Shown: positions 1 through 6,333 of the stretch, in pieces
Numbering within the stretch: the stretch's first letter is position 1
Layout of the letters: each line of letters opens with the position of its first letter
Source: a bacterium
GTDB lineage: Bacteria > Chlamydiota > Chlamydiia > Chlamydiales > 2-12-FULL-49-11
Length of the DNA stretch: 10,023 bases
Assembly: GCA_022600215.1 (NCBI GenBank)
Contig: JAHZKV010000136.1
Span: forward strand, 1-10,023
Direction: 5' to 3'
The notes under the pieces: model-generated
Told to the model about the DNA's origin: nothing
What the model saw: only the letters and a program-made list of their open reading frames with translations
Database searches by the model: none
Program-made: the position numbers and the translations under genes

Positions 1-1
1 C

Positions 2-784
2 TACACAAAAATCAAACACTACTATGCCCTTCCCCATCAAAATTACATTGGGAAAAGACTCTCTGGGATAGATACCATCATAAATGTGTTGTTTTATCCT
101 GCATCTTTTTTTGTGGGTGCCTATATTATTGGATTACTGCCACTAGGCGCTACCGCATCTCGTAACCTGCTCATTGGGCTCTTTCAATTTCTTACCCTTC
201 CTATCAATCTTTTGTTTGCCTATCTATACTATCTTATAGTAAGAAAATTCCCTTTTCCCTCCATCTTAAAAGACCGCTTATACCCAGGTGCAAAAAGCTT
301 AAAAGAAGATATAGGCTTTGGTCTCAAGACTCTATTTCTTGCATTATTCCCTTTACTCACTTTGATGTTTTTCTTTGATGGAATACTCCTTTATTTCCAA
401 GCAAATCCTCCTGCCCAACAAGAAGCTGTACGCTTTCTAATTGAATCTCTCTCTTCCTTCCCCACTCTTATTCTTGCCATTTTTGCTATTGTGATTGTCG
501 CGCCTATTGTGGAAGAATATCTCTTTCGAGGAATTATTCAAACATATCTACGACAAAAAATTGGCGCAAAAAACGCTATCCTTCTCTCCTCTTTTCTTTT
601 TAGCTGTATTCATTTTTCTTGGAGTCAAGGGATGCAAAATATTTTCATATTAATTAGCTTATTCCTACTTGGTTTATACTTAGGCTTTATCTATGAGAAG
701 AATCGTTCAATAATTGCAAATATAACTTTGCACGTGACATTCAATCTAATTAGCACTATAGTGATAATTATCACTAATACATAA
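2..784 (+). CDS. CPBP-family intramembrane protease (Abi/Rce1-like), 5' partial
   Basis: Predicted membrane-embedded glutamic-type protease of the CPBP (CaaX protease and bacteriocin-processing, Abi) family. The frame is open to the left edge, so the first base of the gene is not in the window; the first in-window start would be GTG at 86, but the 28 codons before it contain no stop and are probably coding. Several hydrophobic helices are visible. The three family motifs are present, numbered from the GTG at 86: EExxxR in IVEEYLFRG (about 142-149), FxxxH in FLFSCIHF (about 170-177) and HxxxN in HVTFN (216-220). Together these are the catalytic Glu pair and the His/Asn residues of the active site. 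The stop lies 12 nt before the TTG start of the PP2C gene and in the same frame, suggesting co-transcription. The substrate is unknown; bacterial members act in membrane-protein processing or bacteriocin self-immunity. Family call is firm, role is not. Confidence 0.85.
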   Translation, partial: YTKIKHYYALPHQNYIGKRLSGIDTIINVLFYPASFFVGAYIIGLLPLGATASRNLLIGLFQFLTLPINLLFAYLYYLIVRKFPFPSILKDRLYPGAKSLKEDIGFGLKTLFLALFPLLTLMFFFDGILLYFQANPPAQQEAVRFLIESLSSFPTLILAIFAIVIVAPIVEEYLFRGIIQTYLRQKIGAKNAILLSSFLFSCIHFSWSQGMQNIFILISLFLLGLYLGFIYEKNRSIIANITLHVTFNLISTIVIIITNT

Positions 785-796
785 AACAGGTACTTT

Positions 797-1543
797 TTGC
801 AGAAAGTTTTCCACATAGAAAGTTTTGCGACCTCAGATGTTGGCCTAGTCCGTGGCAACAACGAAGATGTTGTAAAAGTATTAGACAAGCTACATTTCTA
901 TGCTCTTGCAGATGGGATGGGCGGTCATAATGCAGGAGAAGTTGCTGCGGAAAAAGCTTGTGAATACATGTGCCATTTAGTGGAAAGTTTGCCGCTAGAG
1001 AGTTTAACCGAAAAAGATATTGCTATTTTAGGAGAAAAGATTGTTTCCATCATGGAAAAAACGAATCTTTGGGTGCACCACCTTAGCAGACAAAGTCCGC
1101 ATCTCACTGGGATGGGAACCACCCTTTGCTCCTTGCTCTTCTTTGGTAATTTCATGATCTCTTCCCACGTGGGGGATAGCAGAATTTATCGATTGCGTAA
1201 AGGAGTACTCAAACAAATTACAAAGGATCACCTTACCTATAAAATGGTAGGAGGTGATGGTGCTCAAACCATCCAAAGAAAACATGCATTGACGCAAGCT
1301 ATTGGAACTAGTGTAAAAGTAAAACCCTCCCTCCTTACATCAGAGGCAATGGAAGGTGACCTCTTTTTGATGTGCAGCGATGGTCTTTCTGACCTTGTTA
1401 AAGATGAAGAAATGGAAAAAATCTTGAAATCGCATATCTCTTTAGAAGCTGCAAGTAAATTTTTGATTACACTAGCAAAAAGCCGCGGCGGGCACGATAA
1501 CATCACCCTCCTTCTCACCAAACTCGACTTGAAAAAAACATAA
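797..1543 (+). CDS. PP2C-type serine/threonine protein phosphatase
   Basis: Metal-dependent (Mn/Mg) phosphatase of the bacterial PP2C/Stp/PrpC group, cytosolic, expected to reverse Hanks-type Ser/Thr kinase phosphorylation. The 248-aa protein is a single catalytic domain of usual length. Motifs in order: NNED (21-24), ADGMGGHNAGE (38-48, metal-binding Asp39), TGMGTTL (104-110), HVGDSRIYRL (124-133), ITKDHL (141-146), LTQAIGT (165-171), CSDGLSD (193-199, metal Asp195) and GGHDNITLL (231-239, metal Asp234). All expected aspartates are present, so it should be active. The start is TTG at 797: the only in-frame codons between it and the stop at 782-784 are AAC AGG TAC TTT, and no ATG lies near. 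AACAGG (785-790) is a weak ribosome site 6 nt upstream. From memory, the order PP2C then NifS-like aminotransferase matches C. trachomatis CT259/CT258. Confidence 0.95.
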   Translation: MQKVFHIESFATSDVGLVRGNNEDVVKVLDKLHFYALADGMGGHNAGEVAAEKACEYMCHLVESLPLESLTEKDIAILGEKIVSIMEKTNLWVHHLSRQSPHLTGMGTTLCSLLFFGNFMISSHVGDSRIYRLRKGVLKQITKDHLTYKMVGGDGAQTIQRKHALTQAIGTSVKVKPSLLTSEAMEGDLFLMCSDGLSDLVKDEEMEKILKSHISLEAASKFLITLAKSRGGHDNITLLLTKLDLKKT

Positions 1544-1587
1544 TTCCATGGGATAATAGGGTTCTACTTTAGCCCCTTTTTCCAAAA

Positions 1588-2700
1588 ATGAAGCAATTTA
1601 AGACCAAACCCATACACTTTGACAGCAATGCTACCACCCCTTTATCCCCTGGAGTGTTAAAAGTTATTTTAAATGCGATGGAACATATTTCAGGAAATCC
1701 ATCTAGCATCACTACCTCTGGTAGAGCTGCTCGGACAAAAGTGGTAGAGGCAAGAACCTCTATTGCCAAATTTTTAGGGGCAGGCAAAGAAGAGATCTTT
1801 TTTACCTCTGGCGGAACAGAATCCATCCAAAGCTTAATCTTTGGAATCATCAAAAAAGGAGCAGGCCCCACTCTTTCTACCTCTATAGAACATAGTGCTG
1901 TCTTAAAAGCTCTAGAAAACTATGAAACAATCCATTTAGATACTACAAAAAAAGAAGTATATGATCTGGAAGAAATAGAAAGGCGCGCAAAAAAGGGTCT
2001 TTCTGCAATGGTCTTTTCTCTTGTAAATGGGGAAGTGGGAACTATCTTACCGCTAGAAGAGATTGCGAATATCGCAAAGAAGTATGATATCCCTTTAATC
2101 ATTGATGGTGTTGCTGCCCTTGGTAAAATGCCTATTTGCCTCTATGAAGGCATAACAGCTATGGCTTTTTCAGGACACAAGTGTCATGGACCAAAAGGCT
2201 CTGGCTTTTGCTATTTAAAAAAAGGTACCTCTTTTTCTCCACTCCTATCTGGAGGAAAACAAGAGATGGGTCTGCGCGGTGGTACAGAAAATGTCCCTGC
2301 CATTTTAGGACTTGCTCAAGCTGTGAAAGAGATAGATCCTGCTAATTATGAAAAGCTCCAGCTACTTCGAGACTCCTTTGAAAGAAAAATCCAAGAGGTT
2401 TTCCCAAATTGCATTATTCATAAAAGAGGGCCTCGTATCTCTAATGTTTCCAATATTCACTTCCCTGACGAAGATGGCGACCACCTCTTAATTTATCTAG
2501 ATAATAAAGGGATCAGCGCATCGCTCGGGTCTGCCTGCTCTTCCGGAACACTTGCCCCTTCCCATGTTTTACTAGGCCTTGGATACTCTTCCAAACACGC
2601 CCTCTCCTCCCTTCGCTTTTCCTTCCACAAATACAATACACAAGAAGAGATTGTCCAAACCATCCAAGTCTTAAAAAACTACGATTTTATCCTCTCATAA
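1588..2700 (+). CDS. NifS/IscS-like cysteine desulfurase (class V aminotransferase)
   Basis: PLP-dependent enzyme that removes sulfur from cysteine as a persulfide for Fe-S cluster or thio-modification pathways; cytosolic. The 370-aa protein aligns along its length with the NifS/IscS class. It opens with FDSNATTPLSP (11-21); EHSAV (101-105) carries the His that stacks on PLP; IIDGVAALGK (171-180) carries the PLP-contacting Asp173; SGHKCHGPKGSG (195-206) contains Schiff-base Lys198; RGGTENV is at 230-236; SACSSG (315-320) contains the persulfide-forming Cys317. Oddity: the Gln that follows this Asp by three residues in IscS (DxxQ) is Ala176 here. The C-terminus is shorter than E. coli IscS. 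ATG 1588 is the only usable start, because TAG at 1570-1572 closes the frame and no ribosome site is evident. It probably reads through from the PP2C gene. Whether the partner is IscU- or SufE-like cannot be told. No specific gene symbol is safe. Confidence 0.92.
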   Translation: MKQFKTKPIHFDSNATTPLSPGVLKVILNAMEHISGNPSSITTSGRAARTKVVEARTSIAKFLGAGKEEIFFTSGGTESIQSLIFGIIKKGAGPTLSTSIEHSAVLKALENYETIHLDTTKKEVYDLEEIERRAKKGLSAMVFSLVNGEVGTILPLEEIANIAKKYDIPLIIDGVAALGKMPICLYEGITAMAFSGHKCHGPKGSGFCYLKKGTSFSPLLSGGKQEMGLRGGTENVPAILGLAQAVKEIDPANYEKLQLLRDSFERKIQEVFPNCIIHKRGPRISNVSNIHFPDEDGDHLLIYLDNKGISASLGSACSSGTLAPSHVLLGLGYSSKHALSSLRFSFHKYNTQEEIVQTIQVLKNYDFILS

Positions 2701-4079
2701 GAAGATAGAGCTGCAGCTCTAGACACTTTTAAATCTACAAGAGGCTCTGGATACTCTTTTCCTAATTCTACCCCAGCTATTTCTAATACCTCAACTGGAG
2801 TCTCCCAAGGAGAAAATAAATATTTATTAGGGAGTTTAGAAAGCTCAGATACATATTTTCTTACATATTCTCCCTCTGGATCAAATTTTTGTCCCTGAGT
2901 TACTGGATTAAAAATCCTAAAATATGGTGCTGCATCTGCCCCGCATCCAGCTACCCACTGCCAACTAGCACTATTGTTTGCAAGGTCTGCATCCACAAGG
3001 CAATCAAAAAAATGGGCTGCCCCTTCCCTCCAATCAATTCGCAAATTCTTTACTAAATAAGATGCCACTACCATCCGGACGCGATTATGCATATACCCTG
3101 TTTGCCAAAGCTCTCGCATCCCAGCATCCACAAAAGGAATACCAGTCTTTCCTTTTTTCCAAGCTAGCAAGTGCTCTTTATTTTTTATCCATGGAAATCG
3201 ATCAAACTTCTCTTGTAAGTTTCTAGCAGGAAGAGATGGGTTGTGGAAAAGTAAACTATAAGAAAACTCTCTCCATCCAAGCTCCCTTAAAAAATGGTCA
3301 ATATCTTTATTAGCACCTTTTTTTTGCGCTCCATACCAGAGGGTATTTGGGGAGATCTCTCCAAAATGTACATAAGGAGAAAGACGAGAAACAAAAGGCT
3401 TTGCTGGGAAGTCCCTCCCCTCCTTATAAGAAGAGATTCCTTCTTTTAAAAAGTCAGAAAATCTCTTTTTCGCCCCTTCTTCTCCCACTTTCCAAGTCTT
3501 TTTTATTTCCTTATCCCAAGGAATAGTTGGTAATAATTGAAGATCTTCTATCGACAACGAAGTATCGTCTTTTATACATTGCAGCTTTTCTGGAATAGGC
3601 AAAGGCTTCCTTGGAGAGCCAGCACCTAAACACCCCCGCTTGAAAAATGGAGTAAATACTTTGTACGGCTCCCCATTATCCTTTTTGATCTCCCATGGCT
3701 CAAACAAAAGTGACCCATTAAAACTCTTTGCAGGTAGTGCTTCCTTGATTATCTTATCACGTGCCACCGTATATGGAGTATAACACCTATTCCAATAGAC
3801 TGCCTCTCCTCCATTTCGCTCAACAAGCTCCTTTAAAATAGTTAATGGATTCCCTTGAAAAATCGATAGAGATCCCCCAAATGCGCTCGAAAGAGACTGA
3901 AGGGAATAATGAAGCCACCACTTACTTGCTGCTCCTATTTCTTCTTTTTCATCCAAAATAAAAACAGGAAGTACCTTTCTATGCAAAGCTGCCTCTACAA
4001 GCGCAGGATTATCTTCTAATCGTAAATCCTTTCGGACCCAATATATTGCAATTGCCTCACGGCTCAATTTCTTTTCCAT
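2679..4079 (-). CDS. phrB: Class I deoxyribodipyrimidine photolyase
   Basis: Flavoenzyme that uses blue/near-UV light to split cyclobutane pyrimidine dimers in DNA. The 466-aa form (ATG at 4079) has a Rossmann-like antenna domain starting at IYWVRKDLRLEDNPAL and a helical FAD domain over the C-terminal half. FAD and DNA-binding signatures are intact: SRLSPYVHFGEISP, ELGWREFSYSLLFH, GKTGIPFVDAGMREL, GYMHNRVRMVVAS, and DADLANNSASWQWVAGCG followed by DAAPYFRIFNP. The Asn equivalent to E. coli Asn378 and the inner electron-transfer tryptophans (in DWREG and SWQW) are present, so repair activity is expected. An ATG at 4100 would add seven residues (MGNVLVG) that fit no family N-terminus; 4079 matches better. 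The start lies inside the end of the SDR gene (overlap about 23 nt), implying translational coupling. The 3' end overlaps the convergent desulfurase by 22 nt. Cryptochrome-DASH is less likely given the class I active-site region. Confidence 0.93.
   Translation of the reverse strand: MEKKLSREAIAIYWVRKDLRLEDNPALVEAALHRKVLPVFILDEKEEIGAASKWWLHYSLQSLSSAFGGSLSIFQGNPLTILKELVERNGGEAVYWNRCYTPYTVARDKIIKEALPAKSFNGSLLFEPWEIKKDNGEPYKVFTPFFKRGCLGAGSPRKPLPIPEKLQCIKDDTSLSIEDLQLLPTIPWDKEIKKTWKVGEEGAKKRFSDFLKEGISSYKEGRDFPAKPFVSRLSPYVHFGEISPNTLWYGAQKKGANKDIDHFLRELGWREFSYSLLFHNPSLPARNLQEKFDRFPWIKNKEHLLAWKKGKTGIPFVDAGMRELWQTGYMHNRVRMVVASYLVKNLRIDWREGAAHFFDCLVDADLANNSASWQWVAGCGADAAPYFRIFNPVTQGQKFDPEGEYVRKYVSELSKLPNKYLFSPWETPVEVLEIAGVELGKEYPEPLVDLKVSRAAALSSYERIKS
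2706..2721. terminator. 16-bp perfect palindrome at convergent gene ends, possible weak terminator
   Basis: TAGAGCTGCAGCTCTA is a perfect inverted repeat just past the desulfurase stop and inside the last codons of the convergent photolyase gene. On the plus strand it is followed five bases later by TTTT (2727-2730), so it could act as a weak rho-independent terminator for the phosphatase-desulfurase transcript. No T-run follows on the minus strand. A chance palindrome within coding sequence is possible. Confidence 0.3.
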
Positions 4080-4761
4080 CCCAACCAAAACATTTCCCAC
4101 TATCCTCTTTTGTGATCTGATCTAACACCTGTAACAAGCTCTCCACAGCTTGCCTTGGTGCAAACAACTTTCCTGCAACTACATTTCCTTGAAAAGGCTT
4201 TGATAAAGCACTATCTACCGTACCAGGATGAAGGCCCACTACCTTTCCTTCCTTATTCTTCCTTGCAAATTCAATGCTCAATGTCTTGATCAACATATTA
4301 ATCGCTGCTTTAGAAGCTCGATACGCATACCAACCACCTAAATGATTATCACTAATACTTCCAATCCGTGCTGATAAAATAGCAAAGGTGGGAGATTCAG
4401 CGCTAAGCTTTGGAAGAAAATGCTTGGCGATCAACATGGGATAAACTGCATTTACCTCATAAAGAAGCTGAAACTTTTCAAGGGAGACTTCATCAATGCT
4501 TTTTTCAGGCATTACCCCCTCTCCATGCAACATCCCTGTTGCCACAATTAAGATATCTATTGATCCCTCAATAGAACTTGCTGCATGCGCAAGGGCCTCC
4601 TCACTGCTAAAATCTACAGATTCAAAGTGAATGTTACCCACTTCTCTTCCAGAAACTTTTCTTGAAAAAGCATATACTTTAGCCTCGGGATACTTTTTTG
4701 AAAGCTGAGTAACAAACTCACTGCCAATTGCACCTGATGCTCCAAAAACTACAATATTCAT
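4057..4761 (-). CDS. Short-chain dehydrogenase/reductase, C-factor (CsgA)-like
   Basis: NAD(P)-dependent oxidoreductase of the classical SDR superfamily, 234 aa, cytosolic; substrate unknown. The Rossmann nucleotide-binding turn is FGASGAIG (6-13), followed by an acidic VDFSS (49-53) that contacts the adenine ring. The NNAG-like stretch is VATGMLHGEG (73-82). The catalytic residues are Ser135 in ARIGSISD and Tyr147/Lys151 in WYAYRASKAA. HPGTVDSALSKPF (178-190) is the substrate-loop PG motif. The pattern ATGxLH plus LHPGTVDS is typical of the C-factor-like subgroup. ATG 4761 is the first start; a possible promoter TTGCCT-16-TATATT (minus strand, about 4768-4795) sits so close to the ATG that the mRNA would have almost no leader, so this is only tentative. 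The downstream photolyase gene overlaps its stop, making a two-gene operon; a functional link with DNA repair is not evident. Confidence 0.9.
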   Translation of the reverse strand: MNIVVFGASGAIGSEFVTQLSKKYPEAKVYAFSRKVSGREVGNIHFESVDFSSEEALAHAASSIEGSIDILIVATGMLHGEGVMPEKSIDEVSLEKFQLLYEVNAVYPMLIAKHFLPKLSAESPTFAILSARIGSISDNHLGGWYAYRASKAAINMLIKTLSIEFARKNKEGKVVGLHPGTVDSALSKPFQGNVVAGKLFAPRQAVESLLQVLDQITKEDSGKCFGWDGKEIEP

Positions 4762-4862
4762 AGCTCAAATATAACCTTTCTACTTATTCAGGCAAAGAAA
4801 TTTCTATTGGTTTCAGCAATACTGGAAAAATAATAAATGAATGCAATCAATAACATCTCCGC
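4762..4862. other. Short non-coding upstream region of the SDR gene
   Basis: About 100 nt of AT-rich sequence between the SDR start and the first 131-bp repeat. I see no gene in it. It must carry the SDR-photolyase promoter, but no strong -35/-10 pair with a normal leader length stands out. Confidence 0.5.
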
Positions 4863-4880
4863 AAGTGGGATGCACTCATA

Positions 4881-4896
4881 CGGCACTAACGTGCCG
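4881..4896. repeat. Variable hairpin in repeat unit A
   Basis: CGGCAC-TAAC-GTGCCG forms a perfect 6-bp stem with a 4-nt loop. It lies in the only segment where the two 131-bp units differ substantially. Confidence 0.75.
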
Positions 4897-5011
4897 ACTT
4901 CGTGGATTATCCCTTTGGTCGAATGCAAACCCCGTCAACACAAGTTCGTGGGATTCGAACCCCACAATCTAATTTAAAAATAAGATTCGGAGGAAGTGGG
5001 ATGCACTCATG

Positions 5012-5027
5012 CCCCGCATACGCGTGG
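5012..5027. repeat. Variable hairpin in repeat unit B
   Basis: CCCCGC-ATAC-GCGTGG occupies the same place as the unit A hairpin and keeps stem and loop length with one mismatch at the third pair. At stem positions 2 and 5 both sides changed together (G-C to C-G, A-T to G-C), so pairing is preserved although the sequence is not. Confidence 0.65.
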
Positions 5028-5118
5028 ACTTCGTGGATTCTCCCTTTGGTCGAATGCAAACCCCGTCAACACAAGTTCGTGGGATTCGAACCCCACAATC
5101 TAATTTAAAAATAAGATT

Positions 5119-5206
5119 CGGAGGAAGTGGGATTCGAACCCACGATACGCTTATCACGTATACACGCTTTCCAAGCGTGCTCCTTCGGCCACTCGGACAT
5201 TCCTCC
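5119..5206 (-). tRNA. tRNA-Ser (anticodon GGA)
   Basis: 88-nt class II tRNA reading UCC/UCU codons. The acceptor stem pairs GGAGGAA (5206-5200) with TTCCTCC (5126-5120), and the discriminator base is G73, as serine identity requires. The anticodon arm is CACGC-TTGGAAA-GCGTG with anticodon GGA. The long variable arm has stem ATACG/CGTAT, and the T-arm is GTGGG-TTCGAAT-CCCAC. CCA is not encoded. A good promoter lies 15 bp upstream. Downstream of the 3' end, on the transcribed strand, come the two 131-bp repeats with tRNA-like pieces. Confidence 0.97.
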
Positions 5207-5220
5207 AAAAGAGAGTAAGT

Positions 5221-5249
5221 ATTTTATCAAAAATGAACAAGATAGTCAA
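5221..5249 (-). promoter_or_regulatory. Sigma-70-type promoter of tRNA-Ser
   Basis: On the minus strand TTGACT (5249-5244), a 17-bp spacer and TAAAAT (5226-5221) make a near-consensus promoter. Transcription would start near 5214, leaving a leader of about 8 nt before the tRNA. The -35 box overlaps the TGA stop codon of the reductase gene (5248-5246), so the upstream gene ends inside this promoter. Confidence 0.8.
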
Positions 5250-5752
5250 CTAAGGATTTTTTCTAAAAAACTTCCTACATCCTTATTCTTAGACAACAAC
5301 TTTTCATCTACACCAGAATAATGATAAAAAGATCCACCATACTCCATTCCAAGATATTCTACCGTTGCTTTCAATGGATACTCAAACAATTCCCGATCAA
5401 GTGGACCATCTTGAGATATCAGCAAAAAAACTTTTTTTCCTCGAAGTTTGCGGCCTAAATCCTTTTCAATAGTCAAACAATCCGTAATTCTATCAAAAAA
5501 TATTTTCATATGTCCCGACATCGTATACCAATAGACAGGGGTTGCAAGCACAATCACATCATGTAAAACCACTTGCTCTATCAATGGCAAAAAGTCATCA
5601 CCCTTATTTCTATGCTCATAATCATACACAGAAATATCCAACTCTTTCAAATCAACAAAAGTAGTTTCTCCCTTAGGATCTAAATCTTGCACTGCTTTAA
5701 ATGTATTCCCCTTTGATCTAGAAGACCCCATGATAGTAATCACTTTTGCCAT
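5246..5752 (-). CDS. NAD(P)H-dependent FMN reductase / flavodoxin-fold oxidoreductase
   Basis: 168-aa flavodoxin-like-fold protein, of usual length for NADPH-dependent FMN reductases and related small NAD(P)H oxidoreductases; expected to be cytosolic and FMN-bound. The phosphate-binding loop is GSSRSKGNT (9-17) after the first strand AKVITIM. The second flavin contact is TPVYWYTMSGHMKIFFDR (71-88), the characteristic P-V-Y-W-x-x-x-S/G stretch followed by the helix K-x-F-x-D-R. A third loop ISQDGPLD (112-119) sits where the isoalloxazine edge binds. The physiological acceptor (quinone, azo compound, free flavin) cannot be read from the sequence. ATG 5752 is supported by GGAGGG (5761-5756) and by a promoter just upstream. 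It is divergent from the alkyltransferase gene; its stop lies inside the tRNA-Ser promoter, and transcription may run into the tRNA. Confidence 0.88.
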   Translation of the reverse strand: MAKVITIMGSSRSKGNTFKAVQDLDPKGETTFVDLKELDISVYDYEHRNKGDDFLPLIEQVVLHDVIVLATPVYWYTMSGHMKIFFDRITDCLTIEKDLGRKLRGKKVFLLISQDGPLDRELFEYPLKATVEYLGMEYGGSFYHYSGVDEKLLSKNKDVGSFLEKILS

Positions 5753-5770
5753 ATTCCCTCCAAATATGAT

Positions 5771-5799
5771 ATTTTACTGCACTTATTTCCAAAAAGCAA
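5771..5799 (-). promoter_or_regulatory. Probable promoter of the FMN reductase gene
   Basis: TTGCTT (5799-5794), 17-bp spacer, TAAAAT (5776-5771) on the minus strand. The predicted start near 5764 gives a leader of about 11 nt that contains the ribosome site GGAGGG (5761-5756). The divergent alkyltransferase gene starts only 59 bp away; a TATGAT at 5800-5805 could be its -10, but it lacks a good -35 and would leave almost no leader. Confidence 0.55.
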
Positions 5800-5811
5800 T
5801 ATGATATACAC

Positions 5812-6333
5812 ATGATTTTATCGCTTACCTACTACCAATCCCCCATTGCACAAATGACCATCATCTCCGATAAAGATGGTATTTACCTATTAGAATTTGA
5901 AGGGAGAAAAAATCTAGAAAAAGACATATCAAGCCTCTTAAGAAATAAAAACGCAACACTTGTGGAAAAAGAAACTATTTTTTCTGCGCAACTCAAAGAA
6001 GAGCTCCATCAATACTTTGCAGGAAAGCTCCAGACATTTAAAACACCCCTCCATATTCTCGGTTCACCATTTCAAAAAGAGGTGTGGGAAACTCTCCTTA
6101 AGATCCCCTTCGGGGAAACTAAAAGCTACCAAGATCAAGCAAAACTTTTCGGGAATGAAAAGGCAGTAAGAGCCATTGCCTCGGCTAATGGGAAAAATCG
6201 ACTAGCAATCATTATTCCCTGTCACCGAGTGATCAATAAAAATGGAGAGCTTGGTGGGTATGGAGGAGGCATCGATCGTAAAAGATGGCTCCTCCACCAT
6301 GAAAAATTATTTTTGAACTATAAAAGTGTGTAG
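5812..6333 (+). CDS. ogt: Methylated-DNA--[protein]-cysteine S-methyltransferase (O6-alkylguanine repair)
   Basis: Suicide repair protein that transfers the alkyl group from O6-methylguanine (and O4-methylthymine) in DNA onto its own cysteine. The 173-aa protein has the usual Ogt/MGMT layout: an N-terminal ribonuclease-like domain (about 1-83) and a C-terminal DNA-binding and active domain. FQKEVWETLLKIPFGETKSY (87-106) begins the conserved domain, AVRAIASANGKN (118-129) holds the helix-turn-helix with the Arg finger (Arg120), IIIPCHRVI (133-141) contains acceptor Cys137, and LGGYGGGIDRKRWLLHHE closes it. There is no Ada-type transcription-factor domain, so it is the constitutive Ogt form rather than Ada. 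ATG 5812 is the first start and begins at the expected distance from the domain. The 3' end overlaps the convergent methyltransferase gene by 27 nt. Confidence 0.95.
   Translation: MILSLTYYQSPIAQMTIISDKDGIYLLEFEGRKNLEKDISSLLRNKNATLVEKETIFSAQLKEELHQYFAGKLQTFKTPLHILGSPFQKEVWETLLKIPFGETKSYQDQAKLFGNEKAVRAIASANGKNRLAIIIPCHRVINKNGELGGYGGGIDRKRWLLHHEKLFLNYKSV

Larger units (their letters stand above)
4865..5126. repeat. Two 131-bp tandem direct repeats carrying tRNA-Ser 3'-end fragments
   Basis: Unit A (4865-4995) and unit B (4996-5126) are head-to-tail. The same opening GTGGGAT recurs a third time at 5127, inside the tRNA-Ser gene, again exactly 131 bp on. Outside one 17-nt segment (4880-4896 and 5011-5027) the units differ at a single base (A 4909 versus C 5040). 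On the minus strand, downstream of the tRNA, each unit holds a T-arm-like sequence (4948-4965 and 5079-5096: GTGGG stem, TTCGAAT loop, CCCAC stem, with one extra G compared with the real T-arm). The array also repeats the tRNA 3' end ATCCCACTTCCTCCG and the AT-rich trailer. No protein is encoded; apparent ORFs here are tRNA-type translations. The array probably arose by slippage or recombination at the tRNA end. Confidence 0.93.

Noticed and set aside
2978..3226. 82-codon plus-strand ORF inside the photolyase gene
   Set aside because: Antisense shadow of a well-conserved coding region, with no ribosome site or recognisable protein features.
4080..4100. Earlier ATG for the photolyase at 4100
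   Set aside because: Adds seven residues that fit no family N-terminus, and there is no better ribosome site; 4079 preferred, though not proven.
4865..5126. CRISPR-like array
   Set aside because: Only two long units with no short repeat/unique spacer pattern and no cas genes.
4865..5206. Integrative-element attachment sites at the tRNA 3' end
   Set aside because: Copies of the tRNA end are only 131 bp apart, and no integrase or mobile cargo lies between or beside them; tandem duplication explains the pattern better.
4902..5321. Several short ORFs over the repeats and tRNA on both strands, with peptides such as GGSGIRTHDTL and MEECPSGRRSTLGKR
   Set aside because: These are familiar false translations of tRNA-Ser sequence and its repeats; no ribosome sites, and they lie on a structural RNA gene.
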